Source: Liolophura sinensis (lineage: Eukaryota > Mollusca > Polyplacophora > Chitonida > Chitonidae). From it: a stretch of DNA of 64,000 nt. Positions within the stretch are counted from its first letter, which is position 1. Each line of letters begins with the position of its first letter. The notes beneath the pieces were generated by a model, which searched no databases, was not told where the DNA came from, and worked only from the letters and a program-made list of their open reading frames with translations. Where the stretch lies: positions 64,895,249 to 64,959,248 of the forward strand of contig NC_088295.1 of NCBI RefSeq assembly GCF_032854445.1, in the 5' to 3' direction. A program made the translations under genes and the position numbers. Shown here in pieces: positions 1 through 11,755 of the stretch.

Positions 1-2866
1 TACATTCTGATCTTGCAAAGATATTTCATTCTGCACTGTAGAACATTGAGATGAACAAATATGATACACCTATTCAATATAATTCAGCATTTATGCACAT
101 TTTTTAGTCTAAAAACACTACAAGTACTCTCTTCCTACCCAATACTGCCGTTTGGATTTATCCACATTAAATTTTACCAAAAAAAAAGTAACAATAACAA
201 GTTCCAGGTCATTCTATAATAAATGAAACTCTTACTTACTTCCAAATCGCTCAACTTACTTCAATATCGCTAAAGATATGACTTACTGACTTTTAACATG
301 CAAATATACAAACATTTTTTCATGTAACTGAATAAATTACATATTAAGGCAATACCTGGTATTGTACCATCCACATGTGTACACTTATACAAAGGAAGTC
401 CTTATCCTGTGGTGAATTCTTCCTAACTAAATTCATGATTTCATCTGTAGATAATAATTTGAAGTTTGTGACTATGTCTGAGCTGACAATTTAATTTCAG
501 TTTAATAAATCGGTACAAGTTAGAATTGCCAACTGGCATCACTGGTGATGACATTAAATCCCCTAGCAGTCTTTTCCCCACCATTGTTTTTTGTCAAGCT
601 GTTCTGATAACTGACTGCATGATAATTTGTCTCTCAGTCCGTTGTTGTCTCCACTGATAACTGTGCATTCATTATTGAAGTCATACTGATAATGTGTGCG
701 CACACATTCAGATCTCAACAATGTAGTCTGTCAGGTCCTCATAACAAAATGATGTCATCACTTGATGATAACTTGTGGTCTGATGACAATGCTAGGCAGC
801 AATCAACATCAAGACTGTTGTGTCCTAACAACACCTTGATATTACTGGCTATTGATGAAACCTATCCTGAATCAAAACAGCCATACCTGATGTTGATCAC
901 TGATGGACCACTCTCAGGTCTGTCCTGAGAACACTGGGGAAAACATCTTGATGCTATCGGCTGGTGATTACCAGTTCTCTACGAAGACACTCAGACTGCA
1001 ACACCTCCTGTTGATAACTGATAAACCACACTTAAGTCTGTCCTGACAGCAATGGGGGTAACTATTTTTCGTGATGGTAATATTTTTTAGTCTTCGGGCA
1101 ATGTCCACTACATGTGCCCTTCTCATCAGTAATATAAATCGGCTGCCTCTCTGTCACATCAACAGAACACATTGTCTTCCGCTCTATCACATTATCAGAG
1201 CAAGTTATCTGCCCTTCTGTCACATGTTGACATTAAGAGTACAATTCACAAGTCATCTGCCACTCTGTCACCTCAGTAGAACTTGTACTGAGTCTGGGCT
1301 TGTATCGCTGTGCCAGACCCGGTCCTGTAGTGGTATTTGGGGGACACCATCATATCACGTCTATTTGCAGCCACCAGTGGTTGATGGCCCCTGAAACCAG
1401 GTGACTGAAAGTAAAACAAATCACAGACACATGAGGAAAATGCATCATGAAAACTTTCATCAAAGTTCAGTCATACATCATAATATGATGATAGAATGAA
1501 TAGTAATATGAACTACAGTGTGAGTTCTATTATAAAAACTGAAGAATACTATTGAATTATTTATGACATTGCTCAGTGAAGTTTGAATACTATAAATATT
1601 CTATTCTATTTGATAGTAAAATACAGAAAAAGAATGTGGGTGTTAACAGGTGAGATTTCAGCCAAACTGGAAGGAAAAATCCAAACAGTTGCTCTGATAT
1701 TCAGCTTTATTATAACGATCAATACATCCACAGAATTGATGTTTCTACATTCAGCATATGGAATTACTGTCTAGAACAGGTTTTATGATCTGAAAATGAC
1801 TTGCAAAACCTTAACAATTAAGACATCAACCATAATACATGAACATGTGTACATAAACAGTGATGACGTGTGCCATACTCAACAATAGCAACAACAACAT
1901 AAAGTCAACACATTTTGACGACAGGATGGTAAATTACCTAATATTAAGTTTACGATAACATTTATGACATTTGTATTATTACATTAAAAATGTCATGGTT
2001 TGTCACATGGCACAACAAAATCCACATTGAAAGATAACTGTTTAGGGTCTGAGAGCTTTCTGATTACATGTGCTCTACTATTTAAGTTTGTTATGAAAGG
2101 CATATGGGACAAAGTGCAGTGAATTGCAGTGCTGTAAAAAGTTAAACTCTTACATTTTCAAACTTCCACTGAAATTCATCATTCACTATTGGAGACTTCT
2201 GTGAGGACAATGTATATAAACAAATTACATACCATATGTAAATTACATTTTTTCCACATAAATGCGGCTACAATCAGGATTATCTCCCACTTCTGATATC
2301 AGTTCACAAGTTGAGGATGAGTCATAGAGGCATGACAGGAGACAAACACAATCACACGCAATGTGTATGTATATACTACAATATTACCATGTTTAGACAG
2401 CCGCATTCGGATTAGTCTTAGAGGTTTTGTGTGTATTTTTAATAAGTTTTCGACATCCAACTAGTCCTAGGATGAAAAGTTTGAGGTGTCACAACGATTT
2501 AAATGAATTGCACAAAATTTGCTGAATTGTGTGTCACTGCCATGGTTTATCTTTATCCTTTACATCAAGATGTGCAGTTGTTTACCCCCCCCCCCCCCCT
2601 AGGGCCTGGGTGTATTAAGCCCACTTAAAACTTCTCAAGTAATGTAATGCTTATAATGGCCATGGTATAAAAGGGGCTGTCTGAAATGTCCTTACAAACA
2701 TAATGCAATCTGCATATTTTAGTTTAGGTATGCAATAACTATTTACTTCTGTCAATGCCGTAATAGCAAGGCAGGCAGCACATGTACAGATGTTTTCACT
2801 TTAAAACTGTTGCTTACCAGACAGCTGTTTTACTTAGTTTCCCTAGTCAAACATGTGACACTACTT
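1..2866. other. No gene recognised; downstream of CEP126
   Basis: AT-rich sequence with loosely repeated motifs (GATAACTG, TCTGTCACAT) at about 600-1300. Part may be the CEP126 3' UTR. Short open frames here lack family features. Confidence 0.5.
2585..2599. repeat. Poly-C tract of 15 bases
   Basis: An uninterrupted run of C between TTTA and TAGGG, downstream of the CEP126 stop. Confidence 0.95.
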
Positions 2867-5800
2867 CTACCCACTTACATGGACATAATGCTGGGGCTGT
2901 GGTAAATGCGCATCACTCCCACCCGGCTGTGACTTATTCTCATTGACTAAAAACAAAGGATCAAACCGATACATAACATGTATACATGACGACTGACCCT
3001 CTGAACAATGACAATATCTGAAAGACCAGAACAGGTCACACAGATTACAAAGATGTACAGCAACCATTTATACAGTTCTTAAACAGCTTAATTACAACAT
3101 ACCATCACATTTACATGTACATGACTGACGACAAAAACAGTGTGAATACAAATGAAAATAAAAAACTCATTTTCTCTTATCAAATTTAGAATCCTTGAAA
3201 GTTGAAGAATATATTAGGACATTTACAAATGGTCATCAACAAATTAAAAACAAAATTCAAAGATGCATGCACAAACAGTCAATTTGACAGAGACGTCCTT
3301 CAACTTGATTGTTTCGATATGAATGAGAAGTGACACTAATAAAACTTAAGTGTGGGACTCTGGAAAAAAACTGAAAACCTCTATAAATTAAATATCACAC
3401 ATGTTCCAAAGAGCTCAGTACATGTCATACAATCTAGAACTTAAGAAATTCTACACTTACTTTTCAGTTTTTCATTTAGCTTGTCTATGGACTCCATCAG
3501 TCTCTGTTCTTCTATAGACAAAGCTGTCGGTACTGCAAACAAATGAAAATCAATGTTTATTACACAAGTATTACAATCCATCTCTCTCCATAGATTTAAA
3601 TAGACGAGGTGGGGGTTGACTTTGGGGGGCAATGTCTCCCACATTTTTTTACTGAGTTGTTGTTGCACACATCTGTACATAATGGTTCTCAGCTTTCAAA
3701 AGTTTCAGTGAAAAAAACCTTTTTTATCTTCTTTGCATTCAGATGCTTGGTTATCTTGTGACTTTTCAATAATTTTTCAATAAAAGCAAAGATATTATCC
3801 TGATTTGGCTTATAATTAAGGTCCAACATTACACAATTCCAATATAATATGATTTATCTCCAAAACAGAGGTGTATGTAACACAAGAGTTTACAGTACAC
3901 TGTTTCAAACTACAACTTATGCTGACATTCATCTATCAAATACATCAATGCATAGATATCAGAGATATTACAAACTTCAGCCAATTCTGACTTCAAAATT
4001 TGAAATAATGTGAATTTAAGGCATATTTTTGGTCACTAACTGGTTAATTTGTTAAGGGTTGTCTGTTACAAGTTGTTCTTCTACCATAATCACCTGCACA
4101 TAATACACAAGATGTGTCAGTGCAAAAAGCAAAAGCTACTGGATAAACTATAGATTACATTTAAGTTTTGAATTCTGAGTCAAAAATGGCTCTTTATTTA
4201 TTTATTTGATTGGTGTTTTATGCTGTACTCAAGAATATTTCACTCATACAACAGCAGCCAGCATTATGGTGGGAGGAAACCAGACAGAGCTCAGGGGAAA
4301 CCCACGACCATCCGCAGGTTGCTAAAAGACCTTTCCATGCATGGGCGGAGAGGAATCCACCATGAGCTAGACTTAAACTCACAGCGACAGTATTGATGAG
4401 AGGTTCCTGGGTCATTACACTGGGCTTGTGCGCTAACCAACCCAGCCACCAAGGCTCCCAAAAAATGGCTGTTTGGTATTGGTCCGGGGTATTTGGCCTT
4501 CAGACATCTGGCATCCAAAACCCTAAGACTCAAAAGAAACTACATGTACATGTAGCTATTAGGTGCCTCACCTCTAGGGTTAGGTTTGTTTGCATTGATC
4601 ATCTGTTGTCGTTGCTGTGCTGCCTCTAGGGCTGTGTGCATGGTGCTATCAGACACAGACTGTTCTGCCAAAGCTTCAGCAGCCAGGAATCCGGCCATGC
4701 TCTCACTCACTGTCAACAATAAAGCGTACCTTACAATGTATACAGAAAATAAACATGTACATGTATTCTATGCAGGAAATGATTCAAAGAAACAAAAAGA
4801 AAGAAACATTAAATCAGATACATGGAGATGGTTTTTATCACACTGCACTATTATTTGCTGCGACTTCTACATAATATGGTGCTAGCTAAGACAGAAGGGG
4901 AAAAGTGACTTACTGATGAAGAGTACAAGAGACTTACTGATGGAGACTACAAATGACTTAATGAAGAGTACAAATGACTTACTGATGGTGAGTACAAATG
5001 ACTTGCTGATGGAGAGTACAAATGACCTGCTGATGGAGAGTACAAGTGACGTACTGATGGAGAGTACAAGGGACTTAATAATGAAGAGTACAAACTGTAC
5101 AAATGACTTACTGATGGAGAGTACAAGTGACGTACTGATGGAGAGTACAAGGGACTTAATAATGAAGAGTACAAACTGTACAAATGACTTATTGATGGAG
5201 AGTACAAATGACTTACTGATGGAGAGTACAAGTGACGTACTGATGGAGAGTACAAGGGACTTAATAATGAAGAGTACAAATTGTACAAATGACTTACTGA
5301 TGGAGAGTACAAGTGACTTATTGATGGAGAGTACAAATGACTTACTGATGGAGAGTACAAATGACTTACTGATGGAGAGTACAAGTGACTTAATAATGAA
5401 GAGTACAAACTGTACAAATGACTTACTGATGGAGAGTACAAGTGACTTATTGATGGAGAGTACAAATGACTTACTGATGGAGAGTACAAATGACTTACTG
5501 ATGGAGAGTACAAGTGACCTACAATGCTAACTTACAATGAGAGAACAACTTCAGACCCATTGCTAGGCATTTCTGGAGGGGCGCAGTGCCCTGCTCTTAT
5601 AAACCTGTGCCCTGCTGCCTATCTTAAAAACATCATCTGCCCTGCTTTTCTTCTTTCGAACCATTATTTCAAAGAATGAAACCCCGACAACAATGGTACA
5701 AGTGCGCTGTTGGGCCCAACTGTCAGGCCTGCAATGTGACGCAAGATATGTTGTTTCATTCTCCATGGTTCGGCATTCAGCTGGTTGTATCGCATAAGAG

Positions 5801-8800
5801 GCGCTCTACTGCACAAAAACCAAATAATGGAGAATCAAAACATCACCTGAGCGGGCGCTTCAAGCGTTTCACAGCAGTTCAATTTGCTATTATTTTCGAC
5901 TGTTTATGTGGAAATGAAAGCTTATAAGAATTATGTATGGCAGCTTAATAAAGGCAGAAAAACAAGCCCATGACAATGCAGCCTTAGTCAAATGTTGCAA
6001 CTCCATCACAGCGTTTTTTCAGGACAAGTTCTACGGTGGCATCTTCTTTAACAACAACATCATCATCTCCTGCTAATCGTTCTGACTCCATTGCAGAATC
6101 TGACTATCACTGAGTGGTCGAAACTCTGCACGAGGAAATTCACAGCCAAACTGTGTGCCAGCGTCAGTTGTACAGAACCCCAAAGTTAACAACACCTCTA
6201 AGCATTTAGTTGGGGAAAAGGTATCCTTGGGCTGAACTTCTATTGGTTGCTTATTAAAGAGAATACCCAGCAAACTCTCCGTACTTTTCTGTAAACTCTG
6301 TAAAGGGCTTAACACAGATGCTTCAAATGGCAGCTATATGTGGGCAAATGAGGAATTTATAATGTTTAGGAAGGTCAATGAGCACCTGAAAAGTTTTCAA
6401 GTTCTGTAAATAAATGCTTGACCATTCTCTCCTTCAATTACATATGAGTTGATCTAGCTCTACCACATAGAATGATTGTTAATAGTGCAAATCCTCAACA
6501 ATTTGTAATAGAAATAATGTAATATACTTAAAACTATAGGCTTATTATTTAGAATAAAGGAAATTAGCATCACTTGCAAAATTAATAAGAAATACAGTCA
6601 TCACACTTGGTTTTCAGTGATCAACTTATGACTGCTGTATCATAACAAAATCATTTCCAGCAACGAAGGGTTGCCAGCAGTCAACGGCCTACACCCCCCC
6701 AAACCCCCAGTTAACATGTTTGTGCCTCTCATTGCACCGTGTCCCTCCAAAATCCTAGCTAGGGGTGTGGACTTACTGTCTTGGTGATGGTTGTTGGTGT
6801 TTGAACTTGCTGACTGCGGATCATGAAGGCTGGGTTTCGGGTTCTGTAAAGAACCTTGGGACGGGGTTGCTCTGCTACCAGACCTATGTGAGCTGATGCT
6901 GTGAGGTAGCTGCTGCTGTCGTTGTTGTAGCAAGGCGTTCCTTTTGGAATAACTGTTCACAGACTCTGCTGAGTTATATCGCCGGAGATTTGAGGAAGCG
7001 ACTCTGGTGACATTAGCATGCTGTCCTAGCATGGCCCCATCGAACAGTTTACTGGACATGATGACAGCCTGTCGGTTAGAGCCGTCCGAGGTCTCAGAGC
7101 CCCGAGAGGACACCTGAGAATCCCGATGTAAGCAGGTTCGTACTTTGTCCCACAACCAGTTGATTTCGTCATCGGTGGGAGTTCTGTCCAAACGCAGCCC
7201 CGAGTCATCATACACCTGAGGTGGGTACACAGCTCCTGTCTGGACTAAGGATTCAAACAGCCTCCCGTTGGTTGTAGGAGTCGTGGCGGTGGTGGTGCGT
7301 GTTGTAGTGGTTTGACCACGCCCTGTGGAAAACGCCGGTGGCCTGCCACTGGTAGAGACCAGGCTGATCTGGTGACCGTTGGCAGTGGTGACAGGGTTGC
7401 TGAAGCTACTCTGGTGAGTTATTATGTGAGCAGCCGCCTGAGGGCGGTCAACTGGTTTAGACTTAGCCTGTGGAGAGGGACGAACAGGGCCTGCACTGAC
7501 AGCACGTCTTGTGGGGACAGGACTGGCTTTAGGGGAGCTTATTACACGGGCTGACGTGGGGCGAGGCGGCTTGTGGGTCACAGGAGTGGACTCTGAGAAT
7601 AAAAGTCACCAGACACACATGTATAAAACATTTAGAATTCAAGAGCTATGTACAGATTTGTGTTTTGCCCAGTATTACTGGCAACAACAAACTACTAATA
7701 TTAAATACCCAGTAGACAAAAACTTTCCCCAATTCTTAACAGATCACCGTCATTCTAAAACAGTATGTACAGACCAACTTGGTCTTTATACTGCTTCAGT
7801 CTGGATTGCAAATCACATGTGCACATATTTAGAAACAGGCCAAATTTTACAAATACCATCAAATCTGTCATTTAAAGTTTTTCTGTGCTTTTTAAAGTGC
7901 ATTTTTACATGCCAAACTCTAGGTGAAATACTGTTCTTTACAACAGTAGCCTGACTGGGCATTTTCAAGTCATGTTACATGAATTGTACATGCAGACCCA
8001 CTAGTAGCTTACTTTGTGTGGTGTTCACTGGTTTCTGTTTAGCTTCAATGTCACTGTTACTATTTTCCTCTTGGTACTCCACTTCAGCAAATCTCACCTT
8101 TTTCTTCTCTTTAGTCTGAAACATGCAAAATAGGAAATATAAATTACAGTACGGTTGCAAAACACTGCAAGCTGTCAAACTGTTGTATGGACAAAACCAA
8201 AGGTATATGTATATAATATATTTCAGTATTTATCTAACTGATTAAACTGGTGGTAAATTTCTATATAAGTAAAGATCAACCTTTATGATAGAAGATCAAT
8301 TACATGTAAATTGACCACCACAAACATGTTACACCACAAGCCTACCTGTTTTATTAATAGATCAGCTCTAATACACGTAATTTATTTATTTGATTGGTGT
8401 GTTACCTGTACTCAAGAATATTACAATTATACAACTGTGGCCTGCATTATGGTGGGAGGAAACTGGGCAGAGCCTGGGGGAAACCCATGACCATCCGTAT
8501 ATGACGGCGGCCAGATTTGTGGTAGGAGGAAACAGAGCAGATTCCCCGGAGATACCAACAACCATCTGCAAGTTGCTGACAGACCTTCCCACACTAATAC
8601 AGTGTACATGTTAAGCACAATAAATTCCTGGGTCCACTTTTCCAAACATCTAATAAATCCATTTTTCTTTTCTCAAAAATTATACCTTAATTGCATTAAA
8701 ACCTACACAACATCATTTCCAACAAAAGTTATGAGAAAACTGATTTATTTTACTAACACTGAAGAAAATAAACATAGTAGTTGAAATTACTTGCCAGTAT

Positions 8801-11720
8801 GAACACTGAGGCAGTTCAATGGACAAAACTGTGATTATAGACGTATAACCCCTTTGTCTTCCCCACAAGTATATCCTCTTCACACACTTTACACTAACAA
8901 GGGATGGACCACACGAGCTAATGGTACTGGACACACTGACGCTCTGAAGTGATGGCATAACGCGGAGGACATTTTGGATGTGTAACTTTTGTTGACACAT
9001 TCTTCGGTTGTCAGCTTAAACCTCTGACACTACATGTATATATAAATTTGACTTTCGCACAAGTCTTGTGAGAGCCACATGTTCTTGGACCGAGTGGGTA
9101 ACATATTGTGAGAATTAAGGCCAGTCACTCTACACTGGACTTTTTTGACATGCTTGTACAAACCAGTTATGAATTTGTAACTGAATATTAATTTATTTAT
9201 TTGACCGGTGTTTACGGCTGTACTAAACAAAAGTTTCGCTTCTACGATAGCAGTCAGGTTTATGGGTAAATCACAAATATGCACATTCTACACTAAATAT
9301 AACTCAGCCTCTTATTTCAAGTTTAATATATAAGATGAGTACAGTTGGGTAATTACATGTACTTCAACAATAGCACTATCTTGAGTTTGTTATGGGGCAA
9401 TGGCTTCCATCCACTGATGAATACTTTACAGCAGTAATGTTATCTGTTAGTATTTATTATTGTGGGGAACACGCAGGCACCTAAATGAAACAGTGAAATG
9501 AATGTGTATATATGTATAAACAAGGAAAAAAGAAAGAATTGTTCAAAATTCTATGATGTCTATAACAGTATGCATAACTAGTAAGACAAACAATGAATGA
9601 GTGAATGCTTGGGGGTTAACATCATACTTATCAATATTTCAGTCATATGAAGATGATTAAAACAAAGGAATCCTTACCTGTACTTTTCCATTGTGCTGAC
9701 GAATTACTTCCAGGCTATCTTTAACATCCAATCCTATGGAAGGCTTACCACCAAACGAGTTGGAGCGTTTGAAAGGAGCACTGTGTTTACTGAATGTCTC
9801 CTCTGCCTTTTTCAAAATACTTTTCACTTTTTGAACTTTAAGCATATTTTGTTTTCTAGAGCCTGGTGATATGATGGATGGGTCCCTACAGAGGGAGCCA
9901 CTGTCGCTTCCTTGTTCAGAGTCATTCGTGTCTGCACACAGTGTGAGAAGGCCGTTAGAAAATCCAAGTCCTCCATTAGAGATGGTGGGTGGTTGTGCCC
10001 TGACTGGTCGGGCATGTTTAGGAGAATGAGTAGGGTGTGTCTGAGCAGTCTCTGGGCTGGGGGGAGAAAGTAACACATCACTGGGGGACATGTCTGTGAC
10101 ATGTGATTGACCTGAAGGGTCAGATTCTCCATGTTTGGACCCGAGGCCCCTGTTCGTGCCAGAAGTAGGTTTGGCACTTTGTGGTCTAGGCCTTGTGGTA
10201 CGCGTCTGTGGGATAGGCCTTGAAGGCGTTGTATGTACGAGTGTTGCCGCATCATTTGTATTCGGCTGTGCTCCATCCTGGAGTTTTGGTGCTCCTGGCA
10301 TCTTTGTGGTGATGGAGTTGGTTGGTGCCCAGGCTTTCATGTAGAGGGTGCCCGTGTCTGGTGCCTCCTCCACAGCGATGTTACCCCTATTGTCCTTATT
10401 GACAGAGTTACAATTCAGCAGGCTGTTTTGCTGACTGACCCAATCTGTGACAGTTCTACTGTTTGCTGCAGGCATAGAGCCCACATCCGTGAACACATTA
10501 TAGCGCGGCAGGAAGAACTGTTTAGGAGGTGGACCTGGTTGCTGGACATTGCCGTTACGGATATCAATGGTACTGACAGTATCAGCAGTGATATCACTTC
10601 TGGAGGAGTCCACGTGGGTGGGTGGACTGGGGTAGACCTTACTATGTGCCATCATCCCATTTCTATGCCCGGCCACTGACGTTTTACACTGTTTCCTGGT
10701 CTCGTCCTCACCAGGTCCTGACACCATGCCCCAGTTGGGCTGGACAGTCTCCACGGCAGGCACCAAGTTATCGCTGCCCACGGGCTCTGTGTCAGTGAAG
10801 GAATTCTCTTTGTCAGGGCAATGGGCCTCAAGGCTGTCTAGACTGGAGAGACTCTCTGCTATGTCCTCATTCTCTTCTCTCACAGCGTCTGTCTCCATGA
10901 CAATTCCTGACACACCCTCCCCTCTCAGGTCCTCCTCTATCTCTTTCCTTAGGGCCGCATTGAACTCGCGTAGGGAGTTCTTCTGCTGCTCTAGCACTAG
11001 CTGCTGGTGTTGCTCTAGCTGCTGTTCAAACAGACTCTTGCTGTTTGTCAGGTTGCGCAGGCTGCGGTTGTGCAAGTCAGCCCTAGCGGCAGTCTCCTTT
11101 GCCTGTTCCTGTACCCTGTCTTTGGCTGGCGGGGTTGATGAGCTGCCATACTTGGTGTAGAATGCCTTCTGTAAGACTTCAGGTGACTCCTTGCGTGTGC
11201 TGTATTTAGTGTTGTTGTCTACCTGACAGGCGATCATTACGGGGCTAGTCGACTTGCGCCCCCGCACTGCCTTCAGAGCATCATCTAAGCCTGGAATCAG
11301 AGCTGATGTTACACCACGGGTTGGGCTTGGAGAGCGCTGGGAACATGGGCCTTCACCTGACAACAACAAAGGCTTATTGTAAGATACTTTCTGTATTTTC
11401 TTTCTTTATATATTTCTTGTATACTCTCGAAAAAAAAAAATAATACTAAACTCTTGTGAAGTTGACCATTGTTGACATCAACGAAAAAAAAAAAATGAAA
11501 ATTGATCCTGATCATTAACTGCAGCTTCTTTTTGTCTAGAAATTAATACACTACACTGGGCATGAACTGTACTGTGACGAGTATGACACATACAGTTCAG
11601 GGTTAAATGGCCATGACCCCAATGCGTATCAAACAATCAAAATAATAAGGTGATTATGAAAATATCATCCTACACAACAGAGAAAGTCATACTTATGTAT
11701 ACATGTATATATATACACTG

Positions 11721-11755
<35 letters not shown>

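Noticed and set aside
2867-3067. Whole 66-codon frame as the last CEP126 exon
   Set aside because: The good acceptor at 3017 would join in the wrong phase for this frame; only the part from 2946 down fits, and with low confidence.
4916-5530. Long open frames on both strands in the 24-bp array
   Set aside because: They arise from a stop-free repeat with a period divisible by three, and the array lies within a CEP126 intron.
5676-6315. Small open frames suggestive of a DNA-binding or transposon relic (MKPRQQWYKC)
   Set aside because: Cys/His spacing could not be matched to THAP or any other domain, and the region is intronic.
10135-11160. Plus-strand open frames opposite the large CEP126 exon
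   Set aside because: Shadow frames of a coding exon; no protein features.
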